Shown in pieces: positions 1 through 7,485 of a stretch of DNA of 64,000 nucleotides. A program made the position numbers and the translations under genes. Position 1 is the stretch's first letter. Every line of letters starts with the position of its first letter. The notes under the pieces were generated by a model, which saw only the letters and a program-made list of their open reading frames with translations, made no database searches and was not told the DNA's origin. The stretch comes from Streptomyces barringtoniae (lineage in GTDB: Bacteria > Actinomycetota > Actinomycetes > Streptomycetales > Streptomycetaceae), in contig NZ_JAJHNP010000033.1 of the NCBI RefSeq assembly GCF_020819595.1, forward strand, positions 1 through 64,000, written 5' to 3'.

Positions 1-251
1 CCTTGCTGCGCAAGGGGGTTCGCGCTCCCGCTCCGCGTGAGCGCGAGCGCGATGCTGCGCCTCTCGCTCAACCCTGGTGCTGCGCACCAGGGTTGACAGG
101 CCGTCCGCTGCGCTCCCGGCCTCGGCGGGACTTCGTCCCGCTACCGGGCCTCCGCTTCGCTCCAGCCCGGTCGGCGGGTCCGCTGCGCTCCCCCGCCTGA
201 TGGTCCTTCCGGCTGCGCCTCCAGGACCAATTAGGCCCGCTGGCGCGGGCC
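1..251. repeat. Telomere-type tandem palindromes
   Basis: At least eight short inverted repeats follow one another. Arms are 1-6/10-15 (loop TGC), 21-27/39-45, 70-80/84-94 (11-bp arms, loop TGC), 125-131/135-141 (loop TTC), 144-149/165-170, 173-178/192-197, 201-207/223-229 and 234-240/245-251 (loop TGGC). Closely packed palindromes with tiny GC-rich loops are the hallmark of Streptomyces linear-replicon telomeres. The first palindrome is not the common CCCGCGGAGCGGG, so either this is a non-archetypal telomere or a few terminal bases are missing. The tap-tpg pair at 25.7-28.5 kb supports a linear replicon. Confidence 0.85.
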
Positions 252-364
252 AAGCTGAATACCGGGGAAAGAGTTGCTCGATCGTGTCGAAATTCGGCCT
301 CATGGCTGCGGTGAACCCTCGTCGGGCTGTGCTGCTGAATCCTGCAACTGCTTCAAAGTTTGTT

Positions 365-631
365 CTAGATTGATTCTGGAATAGAGTCCGCCTTACTGTC
401 CTTGAAATGAATTGTGTAGTCCTGGACGGCAAAGTACTTCGCTGCTCTGCGATTGGCGCTCCGAATTTCGTTGATGAATTCCCCTGGAGTCGGGATTACG
501 ATAATTGAGAGAAAGACGGCCAGGACTGGATTCTGAGTGAACGCTGAGAGGGTTGCGAGAGCATAGAGGAAGGTGAAAATAAACGTGTTACGGTAGTTGT
601 GGTAAAGGAAGGAAAAGTGAGCTGAGTTCAT
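365..631 (-). CDS. Hypothetical small membrane protein in AT-rich island
   Basis: This encodes 88 residues with no family I recognise. Residues ~15-46 form two adjacent hydrophobic stretches, followed by a charged C-terminal half, which suggests a small membrane protein. An AGGA ribosome-binding sequence sits about 6 nt before the ATG on the minus strand. The surrounding ~260-960 segment is far more AT-rich than the rest of the window, and codon third positions are correspondingly A/T-rich, so the island looks acquired. It lies downstream of the 44-aa peptide gene on the same strand but is separated from it by a terminator, so it needs its own promoter. It could be a chance ORF. Confidence 0.4.
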   Translation of the reverse strand: MNSAHFSFLYHNYRNTFIFTFLYALATLSAFTQNPVLAVFLSIIVIPTPGEFINEIRSANRRAAKYFAVQDYTIHFKDSKADSIPESI

Positions 632-701
632 TTCGGATCCTATTCGTTGATGGTTGTGTGTTCATTTCGAAGGAGTCGCCTCCTTGATTCAAGATTTTGG
701 G

Positions 702-732
702 CAAAAAAATAAACCCTCGTGCCGTGAGGGTT
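702..732 (-). terminator. Rho-independent terminator after the 44-aa peptide gene
   Basis: Reading the minus strand, a 7-bp stem AACCCTC/GAGGGTT (712-718/726-732) is followed immediately by a run of seven T (703-709). This classic intrinsic terminator is unusual in Streptomyces, where T-tracts are rare. It ends the small peptide gene at 753-887. Confidence 0.75.
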
Positions 733-752
733 CGTGGGCAGCATTCCATTGC

Positions 753-887
753 CTAGCTACCGAACATTGCTCCCCCTCCCCCAGCATTGCCAGCGATTCC
801 ATTGCCGCCGGCGTTGTGCTGTTTGCTGGCCTCTGCCAGCTGGTCTATGTATTGCTTGCGACTTTGCGTAATCATTTTGCTACTCAT
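753..887 (-). CDS. 44-aa Gly-rich small peptide, possible bacteriocin or RiPP precursor
   Basis: A 44-codon gene lies in the AT-rich island. The ATG at 887 is preceded by AAAGGA with 5 nt spacing, a strong ribosome-binding site, and the stop is followed by a good intrinsic terminator. The product has a polar, charged N-terminal half (residues 1-25, with Lys/Arg/Gln/Asp/Glu) and a Gly/Ala/Asn-rich tail (26-44) that includes a run of four Gly and ends in AMFGS. That leader-plus-Gly-rich-core shape resembles precursors of ribosomally made peptides or class-II bacteriocins, but I recognise no family and see no modification enzyme nearby. RBS, terminator and composition make it a real transcription unit; its function is unknown. 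Confidence 0.6.
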   Translation of the reverse strand: MSSKMITQSRKQYIDQLAEASKQHNAGGNGIAGNAGGGGAMFGS

Positions 888-910
888 TGTATCCTTTCTG
901 GGGTACAGTA

Positions 911-938
911 AAGCCGAAGGGAGCCTGCCCTTCGGCTT
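911..938 (-). repeat. Hairpin upstream of the 44-aa peptide gene
   Basis: GCCGAAGGG (913-921) pairs with CCCTTCGGC (928-936) across a 6-nt loop. On the minus strand it is followed by TTTAC and lies ~25 nt before the peptide start codon. It could be a 5' UTR structure/attenuator or the terminator of an incoming transcript. Confidence 0.5.
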
Positions 939-1393
939 AGTAGTACATAGTGGTGCGTGAAAGCTGCTCTCGCGTACCTCTCGGTGCTTCGTGATGTTGC
1001 TCTTACAGATTATCGTCCGCGGACGCGATCGTCAATATCGACTGACCTGCGGCCGCGCGCCAGGCGCGCGGTGATCTTGGTTCTTCGGTGTCTGCTGATA
1101 AAGACTCTACAGGTATTTCTCTGTGATGCAAGAGGCGTGCGTTCGAGTGCTGCGTCCGGCGCTTCCCGACTCCCTCAGCGAGGTACGACGTTTATAGCAG
1201 CCTTCCCCTTCGCTGACAATCCCCGTCAATTCTCGTCGGCTCAGGGGAGAAGTTTCAGGGCCGGCGGCGAGGGCATTGCCTCTGCGCCTGGGCGTCGCTC
1301 AGCGCGAGTGCGAGGTGCTCGGTCATGTGCCAGGCCGTCGCAGGGCAGGTGACCAAGCATCAGCTGACGGTCCGACTTCTGACGGCTGTCTGG
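939..1393. other. Non-coding stretch
   Basis: I see no convincing gene. The only long ORF (957-1352, + strand) has no RBS and no recognisable composition. A short perfect GC hairpin (CCGCGCGCC/GGCGCGCGG) lies at ~1052-1072. Confidence 0.5.
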
Positions 1394-1956
1394 TCAGGCA
1401 GGCAAGTCGGGAAGGCGGTACTCGTACTTGCGGGGCCTGAGGTCGTCCTCGGCCGGCTCCCAGTCGGGATAGTGCCAGACCGTGCCCCGCTGGGGCCATA
1501 GGGATCGGTGGCGGTGTCCATGCTGATGTCGCTCACCACGTAAGGGTCGACGGTGTTCCCCTTGTCCCGGGCGTAGAGCACCTCGTTGATGGTGAGCTCG
1601 ACGCTGGTGGCGGCGCCTGTCGTGCCCTTGACCTCCACGTGGCGTTCCTCCGTGCCGCGGGTGCAGCGCAGGTCGTAGGGCTTGCCGAGCTTTTCGACCG
1701 TCCAGCCCTGCAACTCGTAGTGGGCGGTGGCGAGCTGCTCGGCGTGCTCCTCGACGGCCTTGCGCTTCTTGGGATCGGAGATGTAACCGGCGCCGCGGCG
1801 GCGACGCTGGAGCTTCTTCCTGCCCTCGACCTGTTCGGCGGTGAACCCCGGGGACTTGTCCAGAGGGACGTCCTCGGGATCGTCGGGGTCGATGGGGGTG
1901 CCGACGAGCTCCAGGAGGTGCTGGGCGGGCAGTGGTTCAGCTCGGCGGAGACCCAC
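1394..1956 (-). pseudogene. DUF3883 (NO VEIN-type) protein remnant, frameshifted and N-truncated
   Basis: The frame from 1956 carries a DUF3883-like core: a YDLRC strand, then HVEVKGT and a downstream ELTINEV helix, a PD-(D/E)XK-nuclease-like arrangement common in proteins linked to restriction and defence. At about 1495-1510 the frame is lost. The reading that continues the family (WHYPDWEPAEDDLRPRKYEYRLPDLPA in shorter pieces) lies in another minus-strand frame and stops at 1394-1396. The N-terminal portion expected of full-length relatives is also missing, and the upstream sequence shows no continuation. This is therefore a decayed gene, or an intact C-terminus with one sequencing indel. 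There are no operon partners. Confidence 0.6.
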
Positions 1957-2201
1957 GGCACCATGCCGTCGAGTGCGCAGCCTGTGTCGAACTGGCCGTG
2001 GGAATCTCAGCCTCGCAGGCGGCCCGCCTCTCCGATGCAGCCGAGGTCAGTCGCGGCGGCCGGCGCTTCGAGACGCTGCTGCAGACTGCCCAAATGAAAC
2101 GGCCTGTAGCCAAGGGCAGGGCTGTCGCCTGAAATCGCGGCATGGGAAGGTTACAGACCCGACCAGCACGGTCTGTTCCATCTTGTTTCTGGGAGTCCTC
2201 G

Positions 2202-4157
2202 TTGCCCACGCGTGTCCACCCCGCTCGGCCTGGTGACCCGGCCCGGATAGGCTCTTATCGGATCATCGGCCGACTCGGCTCGGGCGGCATGGGCACTGTC
2301 CACGCGGCCCTGGACCCCGAAGGGCTCCGGGTCGCTGTCAAGCTCATTCATCCCGCGCAGGCCGACAATGAAGAGTTCCGTGCCCGCTTCAAGCGTGAAG
2401 TCGAGGTGTCCCGGCGAGTCTCCGGTCCCTGCCTGGTGCCACTGCTCGCGGCTGACACCGACGCTGCCGCCCCTTGGCTGGCCACCGAATACATCCCCGG
2501 TCCCACCCTCAGCCAGCACATCACCGCCAACGGCCCGCTCAGCGGAGCCCGGCTGTATGCCTTCGCGGCCGGAACAGCGGCCGCACTGGCAGCCGTTCAC
2601 GCAGCCGGGGTAACCCACCGCGACGTCAAACCGGCGAACATCATCCTCGCCCCATCCGGACCCCGGGTCCTGGACTTCGGCATCGCCCACGCCCTGGACG
2701 GCACCTCGGTGACCCGCACCGGCGTGGTGACCGGCACCACCGGCTGGATCAGCCCCGAGACCTACCACACCGGCACCGCGGGCCCCGCCGGCGACGTCTT
2801 CGCCTGGGGAGCCCTGGTCGCCTACGCAGCAACCGGACGTCTCCCCTTCGGCACCGGAGCCCCCGACGCAGTCGCCTTCCGGGTGATATCCGGCAACCCC
2901 GACACCGCCGGCATGGCCGACGACCTTCTCACCCTGGTGACATCCGCACTGTCAAAATCACCCGACGACCGCCCCTCCGCCGCAACGCTTACCAAAGAAT
3001 GCACGGCGCTGCTCTCCACCCAGACAACCCAGGCTCTGCACCCGAACGCGGAGATCCCCACTACCGTGAACGACCTGGTGACAGCCCAGTGGGACATGCC
3101 AGCCCTGGACGACACGGCGTGGCAGACTACCGCTGGACGGCGCAAGGGCCGCACGATCGCTGTGGTCATCGGAGCCGCCGCCCTGGGCGGGGCGCTTGTC
3201 GGTGGTCTTCTCTTCCAGGCAGGCAGCAACCCCGGGACGAAGAGTTCCACGGGCAGCCCTACATTCCTGCCCAGCCCGACCGCAGACGCGACGGACAGCG
3301 CACACGGCACCGCCAGGAACCACAGCCCGGCTGGTACGGCAAAGGACGATCCGGGCGAGGCGTCCCTCACAGCATGGAAGGAATCACGGCCAGCCAGGAC
3401 CCCTGCCGAGAACGACGCCTTCGGGGCGATGGGAACAGGGGCCTGGCTGGATCCCGTCGCCTACCCCGACTTCGACCGCGCCATCACCTTCCACAGATCA
3501 AGAGGAGAGGTGTACATCGCGACAAGCGGCCAGGAGCTGTCCCCGGTGGCGGTACAAGAAGTCGCCGCGACGGCATGCCTCGGCCTGCGGGACCTCATCA
3601 AGTCCTACCCGGACTTCCCATACAACGAGTACATCGTCGTGGACACTGCCCGCCAGGAAGGGCCGCGCATCGTGTGGGAGGACGACTTCCGCACCAACAC
3701 CGCCTGCAGCACATCGATCCAGAACCGCAGCACTCCCACCGCCGGACCGAACTCAGATTGGCACCCCACCAAGTCCGGCCTAGAGCAAGCGCAGATCCCC
3801 AGCACGGACAAGGATGAGATCCGCGTCGCCGGACAAACGGTCGACACCATCATCTCCGAGTGGCAGGGCAACTCCCGCATCATCAACGATCCCAACTGGC
3901 TCGACCCCGACAACATGTCCGTCGGCTTCGCCCGCGACGAGGCCGTGATGTACGTATGGGCCGACAAACCCGAATGGGATCAGGCAACACGGGACAGGTG
4001 GGCAGCCCTCGCATCCGACACAGCCTGCCAGGCAGTCCTCACCGAAGCCCGGGCCCACAAGGAATGGCGCTACGCGCAGTACGCAATCACCGTCGTCGAC
4101 GATGCGGGAGCCAGCACGTTCCTGCGCTGGGGCTCAACCGGAAACTGCGCAACTTAA
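2202..4157 (+). CDS. Transmembrane Ser/Thr protein kinase
   Basis: This is a 651-aa PknB-type kinase from a TTG at 2202, which has GGGAG 6 nt upstream; an ATG at 2142 in frame lacks an RBS and would add non-conserved residues. The N-terminal kinase domain shows the glycine loop GSGGMG (~26-31), the ATP-binding Lys in VAVK (~47), the catalytic HRDVKPAN and the DFG of DFGIA. A Gly/Ala/Val/Leu-rich membrane segment follows at ~315-340. The remaining ~300 residues would lie outside the cell: a Ser/Thr/Pro linker, then a globular domain with several Cys that I do not recognise. It stands alone, with no PASTA repeats and no neighbouring substrate or phosphatase gene, so its signal and target cannot be inferred. 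Confidence 0.88.
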   Translation: MPTRVHPARPGDPARIGSYRIIGRLGSGGMGTVHAALDPEGLRVAVKLIHPAQADNEEFRARFKREVEVSRRVSGPCLVPLLAADTDAAAPWLATEYIPGPTLSQHITANGPLSGARLYAFAAGTAAALAAVHAAGVTHRDVKPANIILAPSGPRVLDFGIAHALDGTSVTRTGVVTGTTGWISPETYHTGTAGPAGDVFAWGALVAYAATGRLPFGTGAPDAVAFRVISGNPDTAGMADDLLTLVTSALSKSPDDRPSAATLTKECTALLSTQTTQALHPNAEIPTTVNDLVTAQWDMPALDDTAWQTTAGRRKGRTIAVVIGAAALGGALVGGLLFQAGSNPGTKSSTGSPTFLPSPTADATDSAHGTARNHSPAGTAKDDPGEASLTAWKESRPARTPAENDAFGAMGTGAWLDPVAYPDFDRAITFHRSRGEVYIATSGQELSPVAVQEVAATACLGLRDLIKSYPDFPYNEYIVVDTARQEGPRIVWEDDFRTNTACSTSIQNRSTPTAGPNSDWHPTKSGLEQAQIPSTDKDEIRVAGQTVDTIISEWQGNSRIINDPNWLDPDNMSVGFARDEAVMYVWADKPEWDQATRDRWAALASDTACQAVLTEARAHKEWRYAQYAITVVDDAGASTFLRWGSTGNCAT

Positions 4158-4853
4158 CAGAGCCGGACGATACAACCGTGCAGGCAGCGCAGGCGGCTGT
4201 CGGGCTACCGGCATCCGGGGCCCGCGTCACATGCTCCCCCTGGGACCGACCGACCTCCACGGCCGTATCCCCAAGCACATGGTGGATCACATGAACGTGC
4301 TGCAGCTCAAAGCCATCCGCCGATACGCCTACATTGGCCGCTGCCCGGTTGGCCCTGCTGGGCGACGTGACACGACTGGCGCGCACGACGCTGGACTGGA
4401 GCGCACTGTAGCCGGGCCTCGACGGCGGTTCCCCGGCAGAGCGCCGGGGGCCCTTGCCGGGCTGAGGGCCCGGGAAGTGATGAGTACCCGCATCTTCAGT
4501 CGCTTCAGTCGCTGCCGGGCACCAGGACCGGAACGCAGTCGACCGACGAACGTGTTGCGGAAAAAGCCCGTCCGGTCGCAGAACCGTCGGCGGGGCCGTG
4601 GGCGGACCGGTCGTTGTGGAGCTCTTGTCCGGGTGGCGTGCGCCGGCGGGCTACGCGGCGGCGCTTCCGGGTCGGCGAGTTCGCTGTCGGGCAGGGGCGT
4701 GGTGCGGCTGTGACGTTCCCAGGGGGCCCCTTGCGTGGCTGTCGTACGAGCTCCCTTCCGGGATGTATTTGAACCCCCGACGGGCAGGGTTCTACGCCGT
4801 CACAAGCTGCGGGCGGTGATGGCGGTGGAGCAGACCGCGGTCGACGACTCGTC
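4158..4853. other. Non-coding stretch with a stray iteron
   Basis: No supported gene is visible; ORFs here have no RBS and low-complexity Arg/Gly translations. At 4498-4513 it carries AGTCGCTTCAGTCGCT, identical to a copy at 32779-32794 in the second replication origin ~28 kb away. Confidence 0.6.
4498..4513. repeat. Isolated copy of the module-B iteron
   Basis: The 16-mer AGTCGCTTCAGTCGCT is the same paired iteron found many times in 32.4-33.05 kb. It stands alone here, about 700 bp downstream of the kinase gene. A solitary off-origin Rep site could serve in copy-number control by looping, or be a relic of rearrangement. Confidence 0.6.
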
Positions 4854-4881
4854 GTTTCCGTGTACAGAAACGCTACGTTGC
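4854..4881. promoter_or_regulatory. Operator copy 1 (GTTTC-N8-GAAAC-GCTACGTTGC)
   Basis: The inverted repeat GTTTC (4854-4858) / GAAAC (4867-4871) is followed by GCTACGTTGC, upstream of the GbsR/MarR-type regulator at 5089. The same arrangement, with the same 8-nt spacer length, occurs in the opposite orientation at 20141-20168 upstream of the DUF4097 gene. Further TTGCAA/TTGC boxes lie between here and the regulator gene. It is probably the regulator's own binding site. Confidence 0.65.
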
Positions 4882-5088
4882 TTTTCGAGTTTCAGGCAGC
4901 AATTTCTTTAGCTTAGAAACAGCAACCTCGCAGGTCGATGTGCAATCGCCGTTGCAATGCCCTCGCGTTTAACGCAACGACGAGGACGGTCGATCGTTGC
5001 AATTGATTGAACGCGAACGCTATGGTGGAGGCGAAAGGGATCAACGAGCAGCGCCATGGAGCACCCGTGGGGCAGGAAGGGGGCCGTG

Positions 5089-5892
5089 ATGCCGGGAGGC
5101 AGGCTCACCCAGCAGGAGCGCCAGCAGATCGCGGTGGGACTGGCCGACGGCCTGGCCTACGCCGAGATCGCCCGCCGTCTCGACCGTCCGACCTCCACGA
5201 TCACGCGTGAGGTGACGCGGAACGGCGGCCCCACCGGCTACCGCGCCGACCTGGCCCACCGGGCCACCCAGCAGCGCACCCATCGGCGCAAGCCCGCCCA
5301 GTCCGGGGGGCCGCAGGCGCTCCCGCAGCCCTACGGACGCGACGCCGAAGCCGTACGCGACTACCAGGAGACCCTCACCAGCGTCTTCATCACCTCGGGC
5401 GTGCCCAAGATGATGGCCCGGGTGCTGGGCTGCCTCTACACCACCGACACCGGCAGACTCACCGCCTCGGAACTCGCCGAGCGCCTCCAGGTCAGCCCGG
5501 CGTCCATCTCCAAGGCGATCACGTTCCTCGAGGGCCTGGACCTCGTCCGCCGGGAACGCGACGACCGCCGCCGCGAACGCTACGTCGTCGACGACGACCT
5601 CTGGTACCAGTCCATGATCCGCAGCGCCCGGGCCAACGACGAATTCATCCAGACCGCACGCCAGGGCGTCCGCGTCCTCGGCCTCGGCACCCCCGCCGCC
5701 ACCCGCCTCGAAAACGCCGCCCGTTTCCTCGACTTCGTCAGTGAAGGGCTCATCCGCGCCGCGGAACAGGGCCGCGAAGTCCTGTACACCAGATCCCGGA
5801 CGACACCGGACCCCACGACCGAGCCCGGGTCGGCCACCACCGAGCCCGGGTCGGACGACCGGCACGGGGCTGGCGGGTCAGGTACCAACTAG
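5089..5892 (+). CDS. GbsR/MarR-type transcriptional regulator with N-terminal HTH
   Basis: This is a two-headed DNA-binding protein of 267 aa from ATG 5089 (AGGAAGGGGG 5 nt upstream); an earlier ATG at 5056 has poor RBS spacing. Residues ~5-55 form an IS30-like helix-turn-helix (LTQQERQQIAVGLADG, then AEIARRL and TSTITREV). The middle ~95-200 is a winged helix of the GbsR/MarR type (TASELAERLQVSPASISKAI, then LVRRERDDRRRERY). In Streptomyces this family is usually adjacent and divergent to a DUF4097 gene; here that partner is at 20189, with a mirrored operator. It therefore probably autoregulates and controls the DUF4097 gene. The C-terminal ~35 residues are Pro/Gly/Ser-rich with a repeated TEPGS. 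Confidence 0.85.
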   Translation: MPGGRLTQQERQQIAVGLADGLAYAEIARRLDRPTSTITREVTRNGGPTGYRADLAHRATQQRTHRRKPAQSGGPQALPQPYGRDAEAVRDYQETLTSVFITSGVPKMMARVLGCLYTTDTGRLTASELAERLQVSPASISKAITFLEGLDLVRRERDDRRRERYVVDDDLWYQSMIRSARANDEFIQTARQGVRVLGLGTPAATRLENAARFLDFVSEGLIRAAEQGREVLYTRSRTTPDPTTEPGSATTEPGSDDRHGAGGSGTN

Positions 5893-5901
5893 GTACCATC
5901 C
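5880..5901. promoter_or_regulatory. Direct repeat, probable toxin-antitoxin operator
   Basis: AGGTACCA occurs at 5880-5887 and 5891-5898, 11 bp apart (one helical turn), immediately before the antitoxin ATG at 5906. Each copy contains the palindrome GGTACC. The position and one-turn spacing fit an autoregulatory operator bound by the antitoxin. Confidence 0.5.
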
Positions 5902-5905
5902 GAGC

Positions 5906-6145
5906 ATGCCATCACTGAACGTGTCCTTCTCCGACGAGGAAATGGAAGGCGTCCGCGCCGCCGCCGCCGCGGAGGGCAAGAGCCTGAAGCAGTACCTGCA
6001 CGATCTCGGCGTGCGCGAGATGCATCGCAAGCGGTTCGTCGCCGGCGCCACCGCCTGGGCCGACAGGCTGCGCGGTGAGTTCGACGAAGCGTTCCCCGAG
6101 GAGGTGCCTCCCTCCCGGCGTGGCGACGGCGCTGCGGCTGCCTGA
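5906..6145 (+). CDS. Antitoxin of a Doc/Fic-type toxin-antitoxin pair
   Basis: The product is a 79-aa acidic/basic small protein. It starts with a ribbon-like strand (PSLNVSFSDEEMEGVRAAA) and a helix (GKSLKQYLHDLGV), as in ribbon-helix-helix antitoxins, followed by a charged Trp/Arg-rich tail that would contact the toxin. The stop overlaps the toxin start (TGATGG), so the two are translationally coupled. The start was chosen because the one-turn direct repeat lies just upstream and the fold begins here. It is expected to neutralise the toxin and repress the operon. Confidence 0.8.
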   Translation: MPSLNVSFSDEEMEGVRAAAAAEGKSLKQYLHDLGVREMHRKRFVAGATAWADRLRGEFDEAFPEEVPPSRRGDGAAAA

Positions 6146-6522
6146 TGGTTCTGCACATCGACGTCTCCTGGTTGCTCGACGTCCAGGAGGCGGCCCTCGG
6201 GCACGAGGACGTGACGGTGACCGACTACTCGGCGCTGGTGGCGTCCGTCGCGCGGCACAAGACCAAGATGCCGACACTGGAGACGGCCGATCCGGATGCC
6301 GCCTGGCGCGCGGCCGCGCTGTTGCACACGATCGTGCGCCTCGAACCGCTTCCGCACCGCAACAGCCTGTTCGCCGCCTTCGTGGCCGCTCAGTACATGG
6401 ACCAGTGCGGTGAGGGCATCGACCCACCGTACGGCGCACTGTCCGATCTCGTCCGCAAGGTCCGAGACACTCGCCTGAGTGTCTACGCCGTCGCCGGGGC
6501 GCTGCGTTCCTGGAAGATCTGA
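6145..6522 (+). CDS. Fic/Doc-family toxin component, degenerate catalytic loop
   Basis: The 125-aa product resembles the small Streptomyces 'fic family toxin' group: an LHIDVSWLL start, DYSALVAS, then AAALLHTIVRLEPLPHRNSLFAAFVAAQYM and DPPYGALSDLV. In classical Doc/Fic proteins the catalytic loop is HxFxxGNG/KR. Here the corresponding segment reads PLPHRNSLFAAF, so the usual loop residues are not recognisable. It may use a changed chemistry, or poison growth by binding alone. Coupling to the antitoxin and the upstream operator support a functional TA pair, which would help stabilise a plasmid. Confidence 0.75.
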   Translation: MVLHIDVSWLLDVQEAALGHEDVTVTDYSALVASVARHKTKMPTLETADPDAAWRAAALLHTIVRLEPLPHRNSLFAAFVAAQYMDQCGEGIDPPYGALSDLVRKVRDTRLSVYAVAGALRSWKI

Positions 6523-6552
6523 GGGAACACCCCGCATCAGGGACCATGAAGC

Positions 6553-7485
6553 ATGCGCCCGGATGACTGGCAACTCACCGAAGACATCGACGATTTCCTC
6601 GCCCGAGCCGGGGAGTTCCTGCGCTCACGCCCCGTGATGCACAACACCCCGCTGACGACGCTCGAGAAACTGCGAACACGCGGTGCGGACGCGTACGGCA
6701 CCGGGGCCACCCTCTTCGGCCGGCTGGAGTCGGAGGGCGAGGTCCGCGCCATCTTCTACCGCACTCCGCGCGGCCGCCTGACCCTCACCACCCTCTCCCC
6801 CGAGCAGGCCGACACCCTCGCCGCCCAGCTGGCCGACCTGGGCCGTCCCTTCTCCGGCGTCACCGCGGACCACGGCACCGCCACCGCTTTCGCCGAGGCC
6901 TGGCAGCGGCACACGGGCGCGGCGCCGGTTCGCGACTGGCGGGGCCGTCTGCACCGGCTCGGCACCCTCACCCCTCCCGAGCCGCGCCCGGAGGGCCGGG
7001 GCCGGCTCGTGGGCGAGCGGGACCATGAGCACCTCATGCGCTGGTGCCGTGAGTTCGCCGCGGACGTCGGGGAGGTCGTCTCCATCGACGCCGGCTCCTG
7101 GGCCGGCACCCGCTTCGCCGAGAAGCGCTACACCTTCTGGGAGACCCCGGACGGCACGCCCGTCTCCATGGCGGGCGTGAACCCGATGGTCGCCGGCCAG
7201 GTCCGGGTGGACCCCGTCTACACCCCGGCCCACCTCCGGGGCCGCGGCTACGCGGGCGCCGTGACGGTCGAGGTGAGCAGGGCCGCGCTGGCCGCGGGCG
7301 CGACGGACGTCGTCCTGTTCACCGACCCGGCCAACCCCACCAGCAACGCCCTCTACCAGCGCATCGGATACGTCCCGGTCACCGACTTCACCGGGTACAG
7401 GCTCTCCTCCGCGCGCCGGAAGCCGGCCAGGAACACCGAGGGAGGGGACGGCGAGTGCTCTGACGTCATTTCCTCGTATAGGTGA
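6553..7485 (+). CDS. GNAT-family N-acetyltransferase
   Basis: The 310-aa product has its GNAT fold in the C-terminal half. The acetyl-CoA pyrophosphate-binding element is in VYTPAHLRGRGYAGAV (~220-236), followed by VVLFTDPANPTSNALYQRIGYVPV, the typical last strand-helix. The N-terminal ~130 residues form a separate lid-like domain seen in two-part Streptomyces GNATs. The substrate is unknown. The last codons overlap the end of the convergent RibD-like gene by 20 bp, and the final ~25 residues (after YRLSSARRKP) look non-conserved, so a recent stop-codon change may have extended it. Confidence 0.85.
   Translation: MRPDDWQLTEDIDDFLARAGEFLRSRPVMHNTPLTTLEKLRTRGADAYGTGATLFGRLESEGEVRAIFYRTPRGRLTLTTLSPEQADTLAAQLADLGRPFSGVTADHGTATAFAEAWQRHTGAAPVRDWRGRLHRLGTLTPPEPRPEGRGRLVGERDHEHLMRWCREFAADVGEVVSIDAGSWAGTRFAEKRYTFWETPDGTPVSMAGVNPMVAGQVRVDPVYTPAHLRGRGYAGAVTVEVSRAALAAGATDVVLFTDPANPTSNALYQRIGYVPVTDFTGYRLSSARRKPARNTEGGDGECSDVISSYR

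Noticed and set aside
957..1352. 131-codon ORF on the + strand
   Set aside because: No RBS, low-complexity Arg/Ser-rich product and no recognisable domain; the region more likely is non-coding.
1932..2132. 66-codon + strand ORF before the kinase gene
   Set aside because: It overlaps the start of the DUF3883 remnant on the other strand, has no good RBS and matches no family I recognise; at most it could be a fragment.
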